64,000 nt of DNA from NCBI GenBank assembly GCA_035556215.1, contig DATMFI010000004.1:66501-130500 (forward strand), given 5' to 3'. This document shows, piece by piece, positions 52,162 through 61,078 of the stretch (positions are counted from its first letter, which is position 1; the number at the start of each line of letters is the position of its first letter). The notes below the pieces were generated by a model. The model searched no databases. It was given only the letters and a program-made list of their open reading frames with translations, and was not told where the DNA came from. The stretch is from Palsa-892 sp035556215. GTDB lineage: Bacteria; Pseudomonadota; Alphaproteobacteria; Rhizobiales; Xanthobacteraceae. Made by a program: the position numbers and the translations under genes.

Positions 52162-53033
52162 ATCTCGATATCGAGCCCGATGTCGAGCACCGGCGCGGAA
52201 TGCGTGAGCGCGCCGACCGAAATGACATCGACGCCGCTCTCGGCGATCGCCGCGACCGTGTCGAGCGAAACGCCGCCCGAGGCCTCCAGCACCAGCTTGC
52301 CGGCATTCATCTCGACGGCGCGCTTCATGGCGGCGGGATCCATGTTGTCGAGCATCACGACATCGGCGCCGCCCGCTTTCAGCACTTCCTCGAACTGTGA
52401 GAGCGTATCGACCTCGATCTCGATCCTGACGAGATGGCCGACCGCGGCGCGCGCGGTCTTCAGCACCTCGGCGATGCCGCCCGCGACGGCGATGTGGTTG
52501 TCCTTGATCAGCACCGCGTCATCGAGGCCCATGCGGTGATTGACGCCGCCGCCGCAGCGCACGGCATATTTTTCGAGCGCGCGCAGGCCGGGCGTCGTCT
52601 TGCGGGTATCGACGATCTTCGCCTTGGTGTGCTTGATTCTGTCGGCGTAGGCGGCGGTCAGCGTCGCGATGCCCGAGAGATGGCCAAGAAAATTGAGCGC
52701 GACGCGCTCGCCGGTGAGAATGTTGCGGGCATCACCCGAAATTTCCGCGAGCAATTCCTTCGCCGCAACCTTCGCGCCGTCCTTCACCCTGGCTTTAAAA
52801 GCAATCTTGCGATCAAGCGCATAGAACGTCTCTTCCGCGCAATTCAATCCGGCGATCACACCGGGCTTGCGGGCGACGAGTTTCGCCGTGGCCTGCCGCC
52901 CTTCGGGGATCGTCGCCGCCGAAGTGATATCGCCGGCGCGGCCCAGATCTTCGTCGAGTGCGTCGCGCACGACGCCGCGCAACACCATCGGGGAAAGAAA
53001 GGCGCCGGGAAATGATAAATCGTCGCGCATCAC
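52158..53033 (-). CDS. nadC: Nicotinate-nucleotide pyrophosphorylase (carboxylating)
   Basis: Converts quinolinate and phosphoribosyl diphosphate to nicotinate mononucleotide, the third step of de novo NAD synthesis. The 291-residue protein has RNILTGERVALNFL, DTRKTTPGLRALEKYAVRCGGGVNHRMGL and LIKDNHI, the substrate-binding Arg/Lys/His residues of the family. Third gene of nadA-B-C; the start overlaps the nadB stop. Confidence 0.96.
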   Translation of the reverse strand: MMRDDLSFPGAFLSPMVLRGVVRDALDEDLGRAGDITSAATIPEGRQATAKLVARKPGVIAGLNCAEETFYALDRKIAFKARVKDGAKVAAKELLAEISGDARNILTGERVALNFLGHLSGIATLTAAYADRIKHTKAKIVDTRKTTPGLRALEKYAVRCGGGVNHRMGLDDAVLIKDNHIAVAGGIAEVLKTARAAVGHLVRIEIEVDTLSQFEEVLKAGGADVVMLDNMDPAAMKRAVEMNAGKLVLEASGGVSLDTVAAIAESGVDVISVGALTHSAPVLDIGLDIEI

Positions 53034-54619
53034 GCCGCCTTTGCGCCTGCGCGGCTCGCCACCGCGCGCGCTTCATCGAGCGTGAAATAGCTGCGTTTTG
53101 CCTGCGCGGGATCGGCTTGCGGGAAATCGCTGCGGAAATGCGCGCCGCGGCTCTCACAGCGCGCATAAGCGGCAGCGGCGATCATCAGCGCCGAGGCCGC
53201 CATGTCGCGAAGCGCCTTCGACTGCGCGCTCTTTTCGATGGCGGCAATTTCGGCGAGCGCCCGCGCGAGCCCCGCGCCCGAACGGATGACGCCGACTTCC
53301 GCCGCCATCAACCGCCGCAAGCGCTGCTCGCCGGCATTCAACTCGGGCGAATAGGCATCCTTCGCAGGCGGCAGCTCGATCGCCTTCGCCGTTCGCTTTT
53401 CGGGCATGACCGCGGCAATGTCGCTTGCGATTCTTGCCGCGAACACCACCGCCTCCAGGAGCGAATTCGAGGCAAGACGATTGGCGCCATGCGCGCCGGT
53501 CGAAGCCGCCTCGCCCGCCGCCCACAGGCCGTCGAGCGAGGTGCGGCCGTTGGCGTCGGTCAGGATGCCGCCCATGAAATAATGCGCGGCGGGTGCGATC
53601 GGAATCGGCTGGCTGGCGGGATCGATGCCGGCTGCCTTGCACGACGCGAACACCGTCGGGAAGCGATCGGCAAATTTTTCGACCTTGCGCGCGTCGAGGA
53701 ATGCGCCGCGCCCGGCCTGAATTTCCGCAAACACGCCGCGCGCGACGATATCGCGCGGCGCAAGCTCGGCCGCGGGATCGAGCGCCAGCATGAAGCGCTC
53801 GCCCTTCTTATTGATGAGAGTCGCGCCGTCGCCGCGCAATGCTTCGGTCGCGAGCGGCGCCGGGTCCTTGCCGACATCGAGCGCGGTCGGATGAAACTGC
53901 ACGAACTCGGCGTCGGCAATCACGGCACCGGCGCGCGCGGCGACCGCCATGCCGATGGCGCGCGCGCCCAGGGGATTGGTCGTCACGGCATAAAGCCCGC
54001 CCGCGCCGCCGGAGGCGAGCACCACCGCGCGCGCCGAAACATCGATGAGCCTGCCCTCGATCGTGCGCACGCGAATGCCGGTGACATAGCGGCCTTCGGT
54101 GAGCAATTCATCGAGTTGGAGCCCCTCCACCAGGCGGATGGAAGGCGTCGCGCGCACCGTCTTGATCAGCGCCGCCATGATCTCGGCGCCCGCCGTGTCG
54201 CCTTTGACGCGCACGATACGGCGCGCCGAATGGGCGGCCTCGCGCGAGAGCAGCAATTTTCCGGCGCTGTCGCGGTCGAACGGCACGCCGTAAGACAGCA
54301 GATCGCGAATGCGATCGGGCGCCTCGCGCGCCATCATCTCGGCGATGCGCTGATCGACGATGCCGGCACCGGCCTTCACGGTGTCGGCGACATGGGCTTC
54401 GGCGGAATCTTCCTCGGCCATCGCGGCGGCAACGCCGCCCTGCGCCCAAACGGAAGAAGCGCCGATGCCGATGGGCGAAGCGGTGATGACCGTCACCGGC
54501 CGCGGCGCAAGCTTCAGCGCACAGAACAGGCCCGCGAGGCCGCCGCCAACGATGACGATATCGTCGGCCTGCCAGGATTGCGGCGTGAGTTCTTCTGCTG
54601 CGCGCGGCGCGTCGGACAT
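53030..54619 (-). CDS. nadB: L-aspartate oxidase
   Basis: FAD enzyme oxidising L-aspartate to iminoaspartate, first step of NAD synthesis. The 529-residue protein has the dinucleotide motif IVGGGLAGLFCAL near residues 23-35, HSARRIVRVKGDTAGAEI, and the fumarate-reductase-type active-site block EFVQFHPTALD and GGILTDANGRTSL. Its stop overlaps the nadC start. 51 nt separate it from nadA. Confidence 0.95.
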   Translation of the reverse strand: MSDAPRAAEELTPQSWQADDIVIVGGGLAGLFCALKLAPRPVTVITASPIGIGASSVWAQGGVAAAMAEEDSAEAHVADTVKAGAGIVDQRIAEMMAREAPDRIRDLLSYGVPFDRDSAGKLLLSREAAHSARRIVRVKGDTAGAEIMAALIKTVRATPSIRLVEGLQLDELLTEGRYVTGIRVRTIEGRLIDVSARAVVLASGGAGGLYAVTTNPLGARAIGMAVAARAGAVIADAEFVQFHPTALDVGKDPAPLATEALRGDGATLINKKGERFMLALDPAAELAPRDIVARGVFAEIQAGRGAFLDARKVEKFADRFPTVFASCKAAGIDPASQPIPIAPAAHYFMGGILTDANGRTSLDGLWAAGEAASTGAHGANRLASNSLLEAVVFAARIASDIAAVMPEKRTAKAIELPPAKDAYSPELNAGEQRLRRLMAAEVGVIRSGAGLARALAEIAAIEKSAQSKALRDMAASALMIAAAAYARCESRGAHFRSDFPQADPAQAKRSYFTLDEARAVASRAGAKAA

Positions 54620-54670
54620 TTTCGCTCTCTATCTCCCTCTCTCCGCTTGCGGGGAAAGGGATTTCGGAGA

Positions 54671-55798
54671 TCAGCTCTTGAGGTGGATCATCCGCTCGAC
54701 GGCCTGGCGCGCGCGATCGGCGACCGCCGGGTCGATCTCGATTTCCTCGCGCAGATACACGAGGCTATCGAGGATCTTCGGCAGCGTGATGCGCTTCATG
54801 TGCGGGCAAAGATTGCACGGCCGCACGAATTCGACGCCCGGGGTCTCGACCTGCACGTTGTCGGCCATCGAGCATTCGGTGACCATGACGACCTTCTTCG
54901 GCCGCCGGTCCTTGACGAACGAGATCATCGCCGCCGTCGAGCCGGTGAAGTCGGCTTCCTGGATGACATCCGGCGGGCATTCGGGGTGGGCGAGAATCTG
55001 CACGCCCGGATCGCTCTCGCGGAACTTGCGCAGCTCTTCCGCGGTGAAGCGCTCGTGCACTTCGCAGTGGCCCTTCCACGCGATGATCTTGACCTTGGTT
55101 TGCGTCGCAACCCAGCGCGCGAGGTATTCGTCGGGGATGCAGATGACTTTATCCACGCCGAAGCTCTCGACGACCTCGACCGCGTTCGACGAAGTGCAGC
55201 AGATGTCGCTTTCCGCCTTCACGTCGGCGGAAGTGTTCACATAGGTGACGACCGGCACGCCCGGAAAGCGCTGGCGCAGCAGGCGCACGTCCTCGCCGGT
55301 GATCGACGAGGCAAGCGAGCAGCCGGATTTCATGTCGGGGATCAGCACCGTCTTGTCGGGGTTCAGCAGCTTCGACGTTTCCGCCATGAAGTGCACGCCG
55401 CCCTGGACGATGATGTCGGCCTTGGTCTTGGTGGCTTCGCGCGCGAGCTGCAAGCTGTCGCCGACGAAATCGGCCACGCAGTTGTAGATCTCGGGCGTCT
55501 GATAGTTGTGCGCGAGGATGACGGCGTTGCGCACCTTCTTGAGGTCGTTGATCGCTTTCACGTAAGGCGCAAAGAACGGCCACTCGACCGGCGGGACGAC
55601 GGCCTTGACCTTCTCGTAGAGGTGCGCGGTCTCGTTCGCGATCTGCTCGTTCCACTCAAGCGAGGGCATCGGCAGCACACCAAGACGCTTTGCCGCCTTG
55701 CCGGAACCGGCGCGCGGCAGCGAGCCGCGCGGCATGACAGCGCCGAAGGTTTCGGGGCCGAAGGTCTCGACATGCGGGTGGTTGATGACCGTGGTCAT
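54671..55798 (-). CDS. nadA: Quinolinate synthase A
   Basis: [4Fe-4S] enzyme condensing iminoaspartate with dihydroxyacetone phosphate to quinolinate, 375 residues. Cluster cysteines lie in NCVADFVGDS, near the start, in CCTSSNAVE in the middle, and in CNLCPHMKRI near the end. ILAHNYQTPEIY is the substrate loop. First gene of the nad operon. The ATG (55798) lies 25 nt from the nearer of two ATGCTC/GAGCAT palindromes. Confidence 0.97.
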   Translation of the reverse strand: MTTVINHPHVETFGPETFGAVMPRGSLPRAGSGKAAKRLGVLPMPSLEWNEQIANETAHLYEKVKAVVPPVEWPFFAPYVKAINDLKKVRNAVILAHNYQTPEIYNCVADFVGDSLQLAREATKTKADIIVQGGVHFMAETSKLLNPDKTVLIPDMKSGCSLASSITGEDVRLLRQRFPGVPVVTYVNTSADVKAESDICCTSSNAVEVVESFGVDKVICIPDEYLARWVATQTKVKIIAWKGHCEVHERFTAEELRKFRESDPGVQILAHPECPPDVIQEADFTGSTAAMISFVKDRRPKKVVMVTECSMADNVQVETPGVEFVRPCNLCPHMKRITLPKILDSLVYLREEIEIDPAVADRARQAVERMIHLKS

Positions 55799-55822
55799 GG
55801 CGCGCTCCCGGCTTTCGCCTAT

Positions 55823-55839
55823 ATGCTCGCTTTGAGCAT
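55823..55839. promoter_or_regulatory. Candidate NadQ operator 1 upstream of nadA
   Basis: Perfect inverted repeat ATGCTC-GCTTT-GAGCAT, 6-bp arms, 5-nt spacer, extended by TAT on the left. It lies 25 nt upstream of the nadA ATG, where a repressor would block the promoter. Confidence 0.6.
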
Positions 55840-55883
55840 TACCTGGTGACGAAGAGCGCTCAAATTCGCCCCTCGGCCCGGAC

Positions 55884-55904
55884 TTATTCTCAATCCGAGC
55901 ATAA
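55884..55904. promoter_or_regulatory. Candidate NadQ operator 2 upstream of nadA
   Basis: Inverted repeat TTATTCTC-AATCC-GAGCATAA with one mismatch to TTATGCTC. Same arms and 5-nt spacer as operator 1; centres are 63 bp apart, about six helical turns. Confidence 0.5.
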
Positions 55905-56098
55905 GTGAATATAGCGCAACTTCCGCCGGTTCGCTAGGGCCTATTCCTGATCGAGCCATGCAAAAGCTCGATGGCTGACAAGGCAAGGATTTTCTAGGGC
56001 TTTTGCCGACTCGCCGGTAGGTTCGCCAGCCACGGCGGGCGACACGCCGGCTTTCGCACACTCGAAACGCGCACTTGAACGCGCAATTGGAAAAGACA

Positions 56099-57322
56099 AT
56101 GACGGCGAAGTCCCTCACCGGCTGGCGTACCCCCGCAATCATCCTGATCTGCGGCTGCATCATCGCGCTCCTCACTTTCGGGCCGCGTTCGGCCTTCGGC
56201 TTCTTCCTGACGCCGATGTCGAGCGCGAACGGCTGGGGCCGCGAAGTCTTCGCGCTCGCCTTCGCCATCCAAAATCTTCTGTGGGGCATCGGCCAGCCGA
56301 TCGCCGGCGCCATCGCCGACCGCTTCGGCACGGCGCGCGTCTTGTGCGGCGGCATGCTGCTTTACGCGGCGGGCCTCGCGCTGATGAGCGTCTCGACGAC
56401 GCCGCTTCTTCTCGACATCACCTCGGGCGTGCTGATCGGCTTCGGCCTCTCGGGCTGTTCGTTCAACATCGTGCTCTCGGCCTTCGGCAAGCTGTTGAAG
56501 CCCGAGTGGCGCGGCATCGCGCTCGGGCTCGGCACCGGCGCGGGCTCGTTCGGGCAATTCCTGTTCGCGCCGTTCGGCGTCGCGATGATCGACAGCTACG
56601 GCTGGCAGTCGGCGCTGCTCGTGTTCGGCGGCCTGTTGTTCATGGCGATCCCGCTCGCGCTCGCGCTGACGACGCCGCCGGCGACCAGTCATCAGGAAAG
56701 CGGCAAGCAGCAATCCATGAGCGCCGCCTTCAGCGAAGCCTTCCAGCACCGCTCTTATGTTTTGCTGGTGCTCGGCTTCTTCACTTGCGGCTTCCAGCTC
56801 GCTTTCGTGACGGCGCATTTGCCGTCGTATCTTCTCGACCGCGGCTTGGATGCGCATATCGGCGGCTGGACGATCGCGATCATTGGTCTCTTCAACATCG
56901 TCGGCTCGCTGATGTCGGGCTATTACGGCAACTTCATTCCGAAGCGCTACATTCTTTCCTTCATCTATTTCACGCGCGCGCTGTCGATCGTCGCCTTCAT
57001 CATGCTGCCGACGAGCGTGCCGCTGACGCTTGCCTTCGCCGTCATCACCGGCCTCACCTGGCTCTCGACCGTGCCGCCAACCTCGGGGCTCGTCGCGGTG
57101 ATGTTCGGCACGCGCTGGCTGGCGATGCTCTACGGCTTCGCTTTCTTCAGCCATCAGGTCGGCGGCTTCCTCGGCGTGTGGCTCGGCGGCATCGTGTTCG
57201 AGGCGACCGGTTCGTACAACCCGGTGTGGTGGCTCTCGGTATTTTTCGGTGTCGCCTCGGCGCTGATCAATTTGCCTATCGTCGAAAAGCCGGCGGGGCG
57301 TTTTGCGGCTGCATCGATCTGA
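56099..57322 (+). CDS. MFS transporter (oxalate/formate antiporter-like family)
   Basis: Major-facilitator carrier of about 407 residues with twelve hydrophobic segments and the typical loop GAIADRFGTARV after helix 2 (about residue 75). The SAFGFFLTPMSSANGWGREVFALAFA opening is typical of the OFA branch. Substrate, possibly a monocarboxylate, cannot be decided. ATG at 56099 is preferred over a TTG at 56075 (GGA upstream). The AcuI-like gene follows after 20 nt and could be co-transcribed. Confidence 0.9.
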   Translation: MTAKSLTGWRTPAIILICGCIIALLTFGPRSAFGFFLTPMSSANGWGREVFALAFAIQNLLWGIGQPIAGAIADRFGTARVLCGGMLLYAAGLALMSVSTTPLLLDITSGVLIGFGLSGCSFNIVLSAFGKLLKPEWRGIALGLGTGAGSFGQFLFAPFGVAMIDSYGWQSALLVFGGLLFMAIPLALALTTPPATSHQESGKQQSMSAAFSEAFQHRSYVLLVLGFFTCGFQLAFVTAHLPSYLLDRGLDAHIGGWTIAIIGLFNIVGSLMSGYYGNFIPKRYILSFIYFTRALSIVAFIMLPTSVPLTLAFAVITGLTWLSTVPPTSGLVAVMFGTRWLAMLYGFAFFSHQVGGFLGVWLGGIVFEATGSYNPVWWLSVFFGVASALINLPIVEKPAGRFAAASI

Positions 57323-57342
57323 AAATGTGATAGAAGTTTCGC

Positions 57343-58323
57343 ATGAAAGCGATTGTCATTGAAAAAACCGAGAGCGGCTCCAAAGCCGCCCTCACCGGCT
57401 TCGACGAAAAGAACCTGATGGACGGCGATGTAACCGTCCGCGTCGAATACTCCACCATCAATTACAAGGACGGTCTCGCGATTACCGGCAAGGCGCCGGT
57501 GGTGCGCCGCTGGCCGATGATCGGCGGCGTCGATCTTGCCGGCACCGTCGAGAGTTCCAGCAACGCGCAATGGAAGGCGGGCGACAAGGTCGTGCTGAAC
57601 GGCTTTGGCCTCGGCGAGACGCATCTTGGCGCCTACGCCGAAAAGGTGCGGGTCAAGGGCGACTGGCTGGTGCGGCTGCCCGAAGGCATCTCGGCGCATG
57701 ACGCGATGGCGATCGGCACCGCCGGTTACACCGCAATGCTCGCCGTGCTTGCGCTCGAACGCCACGGCATTGCGCCCTCGCGCGGCCCGGCCATCGTGAC
57801 GGGTGCCGCCGGCGGCGTCGGTTCCGTCGCCGTTTCTCTTCTCTCCAGGCTCGGCTACCACGTCATCGCCTCGACGGGGCGGACGGCGGAAGCCGATTAT
57901 CTGAAATCGCTCGGCGCCGCCGAGATCATCGACCGCGCGGAACTCTCCGGGCCGGTGAAGCCGATCGCCAAGGAGCGCTGGGCCGCCGGTATCGACAGCG
58001 TCGGCTCGACGACGCTCGCCAACGTGCTTTCGATGACCAAATACGACGGTGCCATCGCAAGTTGCGGCCTTGCGCAGGGCATGGACCTGCCCTCCTCGGT
58101 CGCGCCCTTCATTCTGCGCGGCGTTTCGCTGCTCGGGATCGATTCGGTGATGTGCCGCATGGAATGGCGGCGCGAGGCCTGGCAGCGGCTCGCCCGCGAC
58201 CTCGACCGCGAGAAGCTCAAGGCCATGACGACCGAAATCCCGCTCGCCAGGGTCATCGAGACGGCGCCGGATATCCTCGCCGGCAAGGTTCGTGGCCGGA
58301 TTGTGGTGCGCGTCGCCGATTGA
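57343..58323 (+). CDS. Acrylyl-CoA reductase / quinone oxidoreductase, YhdH/AcuI family
   Basis: Zinc-independent MDR-superfamily NADPH oxidoreductase of 326 residues. STINYKDGLAITGKAPVVRRWPMIGGVDLAG covers the family N-terminus, GTAGYTAMLAV the hinge, and GAAGGVGSVAVSLLSRLGY (about residues 150-168) the nucleotide site. Members reduce acrylyl-CoA to propionyl-CoA. Not adjacent to other propionate or DMSP genes; a DmdC-like dehydrogenase lies 15 kb away, likely unrelated. Confidence 0.92.
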   Translation: MKAIVIEKTESGSKAALTGFDEKNLMDGDVTVRVEYSTINYKDGLAITGKAPVVRRWPMIGGVDLAGTVESSSNAQWKAGDKVVLNGFGLGETHLGAYAEKVRVKGDWLVRLPEGISAHDAMAIGTAGYTAMLAVLALERHGIAPSRGPAIVTGAAGGVGSVAVSLLSRLGYHVIASTGRTAEADYLKSLGAAEIIDRAELSGPVKPIAKERWAAGIDSVGSTTLANVLSMTKYDGAIASCGLAQGMDLPSSVAPFILRGVSLLGIDSVMCRMEWRREAWQRLARDLDREKLKAMTTEIPLARVIETAPDILAGKVRGRIVVRVAD

Positions 58324-58376
58324 TCAATAACTGCCTGTGCTTGACAAAGACCCGTCTTTTTGGCGCAAGGTAGTGG

Positions 58377-59075
58377 ATGCCGATGCCGTTCGCTGCTTCG
58401 AACTTTCCGGGCAAGCATGTCCTCGCCGCCGCATTGTTTTTCGCGGCGGCACCGGCCGTTGCGCAGGAAGTGATGACGGCGGACATGGCCCGCGAATTCG
58501 TCATCGGCCGCTTCTTCACCTACCAATGTTTCGACGGCACCTACGGTTCCGGCCGGATCGAGGGCGACGGCTCCGCCGCCGGTACGATCCGCGTCACCGG
58601 CAAGGGCAATTCGCATTATCTGCGGCTGCCGACCAATACGCTCTATGTGCTCGGCAACCAGGTCTGCGCGCGGCTCAAGGGCCTGCCGTTCGAGCCGTGC
58701 TTCAATCTCGTCAAGACCGGGCCCGAGACATTCCGCGGCTCGCTCAGCAACATGAATTTCATGTATTGCAACTTCAACCGCATGGGCGGCGTCAGCCAGC
58801 TCGCGCGGCGGCGCGGCACGCACGAGAAGACCGAAAAGAAAACCGAGAAGAAGCTTGGCGAGCCGGTTTCGCTCGATAGCCGGACGCATGAGAAGGCCGA
58901 GCCGAAAAAGACCCAGCCGAAAGCCGTCGAGAAGAACGACGACAAAAAGCCGGAAGAGAAAAAGACCGAGACGGCCAAGGCGCAGGAAAAAGCTCCGGAA
59001 AAGACCGAAGAAAAGAAGGCCGAAACCAAAGCGACCGAGGAAAACGTCGCCTCCGACATGAAGCTGCGGCGCTGA
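58377..59075 (+). CDS. Exported hypothetical protein with Lys/Glu-rich C-terminus
   Basis: Secreted protein of 232 residues. The signal peptide (LAAALFFAAAPAVAQ) precedes a domain of about 110 residues with paired cysteines (TYQCFDGTYGSGRI, NQVCARL, FEPCFNLV, MYCNFNR), probably disulfide-bonded. The last 90 residues are almost only Lys, Glu, Thr, Ala and Pro (for example TEKKTEKKLGE), charged and likely disordered. Function unknown. A strong terminator follows at 59105-59130. Confidence 0.75.
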   Translation: MPMPFAASNFPGKHVLAAALFFAAAPAVAQEVMTADMAREFVIGRFFTYQCFDGTYGSGRIEGDGSAAGTIRVTGKGNSHYLRLPTNTLYVLGNQVCARLKGLPFEPCFNLVKTGPETFRGSLSNMNFMYCNFNRMGGVSQLARRRGTHEKTEKKTEKKLGEPVSLDSRTHEKAEPKKTQPKAVEKNDDKKPEEKKTETAKAQEKAPEKTEEKKAETKATEENVASDMKLRR

Positions 59076-59104
59076 CGCCGGCACGAATGAAATCGGGGAA
59101 ACGA

Positions 59105-59138
59105 AAAGGGCGGCTCTCGGGCCGCCCTTTCGCTTTTC
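59105..59138. terminator. Bidirectional Rho-independent terminator
   Basis: Stem AAAGGGCGGC (59105-59114) with GCCGCCCTTT (59121-59130), loop TCTCGG, then CGCTTTT on the plus strand. Read from the minus strand the stem is followed by TCGTTTCCC. It lies between the convergent KE-rich and TPR genes. Confidence 0.85.
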
Positions 59139-59153
59139 CGGAAACGGCTTGCG

Positions 59154-60950
59154 CTAGCCGCCCTTGTCCTGTTTCGGCGCGTCGAGCGCGCCGGCCTTGG
59201 ATGCGCCATCGAGGCCGTTCTTCAGCTTATCCTCGATCCTGGCGAGATCTTCCGGCTCGGGCTTGTTGTCGCGCGCGTGCCGCCACTGAAAGCGCGCTTC
59301 GAGTTCGCGGCCCACTTTCCAGTAGGCATCGCCCAGATGGTCGTTGAGGACGGGATCTTCCGGCTTCAATTCGATGGCGCGCTCGAGCGCATCGACGGCG
59401 GCCTGATAGTTGCCAAGCCGGTACTGCGCCCAACCGAGACTATCGACGATATAGCCGTCGTTGGGCCGCAACTCGACGGCGCGGCGAACCATCTTGAGGC
59501 CTTTCTCGAGATTGATGCCCTGATCGACCCAGCTATAGCCGAGATAGTTCAGAACCTGCGGCTGGTCGGGGAAGAGTTCGAGCGCCTTCTCGAGATCCTT
59601 CTCGGCCTTCGGCCATTCCTTGGCGCGCTCATAGGCATTGCCGCGATAGAAATAGAGCGACCAGTTCTGCTTGCCCGGCGTTCCGATCCTGTCGATCGCC
59701 TTGGTGTAAACCTCGGCGGCCTGCGCATATTGCTTGCGCGCGCGCAGGACATTGCCGAGCGCCACGATCGCTTCCTGATCGTCGGGATAGTTTTTGACGA
59801 TCTCCTCGAGCGCCTTGGTCGCCTCGTCGTGGCGCTCCAGCACTTCGAGATTGAGCGCGCGATGGATATCGGCATTGCGCTTGAGCGGCGCGTTCGCGGG
59901 AATGCGCTCATAGGTTTCGACCGCAAGATCCGGCTTCTTCATCGTCTCGTAGAGATCGGCGAGCGACAAAAGCGCGAGCGGATGGCCGGGATCGAGATAG
60001 ATCGCGAGCTGAAGATAAACGAGCCCGATCTCCTCGCCGCCCTGACGGCCGAGCGCCGTGCCGAGCCCGAACAGCGCTTCCGCCGCGCCCGCCGCCGGCG
60101 TTTTCGCGAGCGGGGCGAGCTGCTTGCCTGCATTCAATTCGGCGAGCGCCTGATCGACCAGCGGATGATGCGGCAGCACCTTGGCAAACTCGCCGTACAC
60201 CTTCTTCGCTTCTTCGGGTTTGCCGTTGCGCGAGAGCCAGCGGGCATAGGCATCGACCGTCCGCACGGAGGTCGGATCGTAGCGATAGGCGGCGGCAAGG
60301 CGCGTGCCGGCCTGCGCGCGGCTGCCGGCGTAATCGAGGATGAGGCCGATGTGCAGATCCTTGAACGCGGCATACCAATCGGGCCCCTGCAAGCGGCTGA
60401 TCGTCGTCACGGCCGTTTGCGTCTGATGGTCGCCGGCGAGCGCCCAGGCGAGCATCAAGGTCGCGGTGAGATCGGCGACGGGGCCGCGGATTGCGGGCGA
60501 GAGCTGCGCGCGGGCCTGCTTGTATTGCGCCTTCTTCAACGAGCGCGCGGCGATGGCCAGCCGCGAAATGCGCTGGTTGCGGTCATGCGCCACCAGCCGC
60601 TCGGCGAGCGGCGCCGCTTCGTCGACCGCGCCTTGCGCGAGCGTGGAGATGAATGTGCGCTCGAGGAGATCTTCGTTCTTCGGATCGGCGCGCAGCGCGG
60701 CCCGGTAGTACATCGCCGCCGCCGCCATGTCGCGGTTGCTCTTGGCGAAGGCAAAACGCCCGGCGAGATAATTGCCCGACGGCGAAGTGCGCGAGATCAA
60801 TGCACGTTCAGGCAGCGTGTTTGCCTTGGTCGAGGCGGCGACGGGTGTGAAGGCCGTGCCGGCCAGAGCGAATGCAAGAGCGGCGGAAAGCAATGTGCGG
60901 TGATGCAAGGATAAGACTCCAATGCCCGTTTGGGGATTCGCGGACTTCAA
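59154..60950 (-). CDS. Exported tetratricopeptide-repeat protein
   Basis: Secreted or periplasmic TPR protein of 598 residues. The signal segment (LLSAALAFALAGTAFTPVAAS) is followed by many helix-turn-helix TPR-like units, for example ALGNVLRARKQYAQAAEVYTKAI, NYLGYSWVDQGINLEKGLKMVRRAVELRPNDG, and AQYRLGNYQAAVDALERAIELKPED. Such proteins are scaffolds; the target is unknown. The stop side is defined by the terminator at 59105-59130; the ATG is near the divergent ispE. Confidence 0.9.
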   Translation of the reverse strand: MKSANPQTGIGVLSLHHRTLLSAALAFALAGTAFTPVAASTKANTLPERALISRTSPSGNYLAGRFAFAKSNRDMAAAAMYYRAALRADPKNEDLLERTFISTLAQGAVDEAAPLAERLVAHDRNQRISRLAIAARSLKKAQYKQARAQLSPAIRGPVADLTATLMLAWALAGDHQTQTAVTTISRLQGPDWYAAFKDLHIGLILDYAGSRAQAGTRLAAAYRYDPTSVRTVDAYARWLSRNGKPEEAKKVYGEFAKVLPHHPLVDQALAELNAGKQLAPLAKTPAAGAAEALFGLGTALGRQGGEEIGLVYLQLAIYLDPGHPLALLSLADLYETMKKPDLAVETYERIPANAPLKRNADIHRALNLEVLERHDEATKALEEIVKNYPDDQEAIVALGNVLRARKQYAQAAEVYTKAIDRIGTPGKQNWSLYFYRGNAYERAKEWPKAEKDLEKALELFPDQPQVLNYLGYSWVDQGINLEKGLKMVRRAVELRPNDGYIVDSLGWAQYRLGNYQAAVDALERAIELKPEDPVLNDHLGDAYWKVGRELEARFQWRHARDNKPEPEDLARIEDKLKNGLDGASKAGALDAPKQDKGG

Positions 60951-61078
60951 TCAACGCGAAAGATCGAATAAGGATGCCCTCGATTCATGGCAACCGCAAG
61001 GACGCGATACGAGCGGCCGGGCTTGCCTGAAAACGACGCCGCAGCCATTGTCCCCCGCGAAAGCCGCCCTCGCCGATC

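Larger units (their letters stand above)
55799..56098. other. Non-coding region between nadA and the MFS gene
   Basis: About 300 nt with divergent promoters. It contains the two operator-like palindromes and little else that I recognise. A frame on the minus strand crosses it but is not protein-like. Confidence 0.6.
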
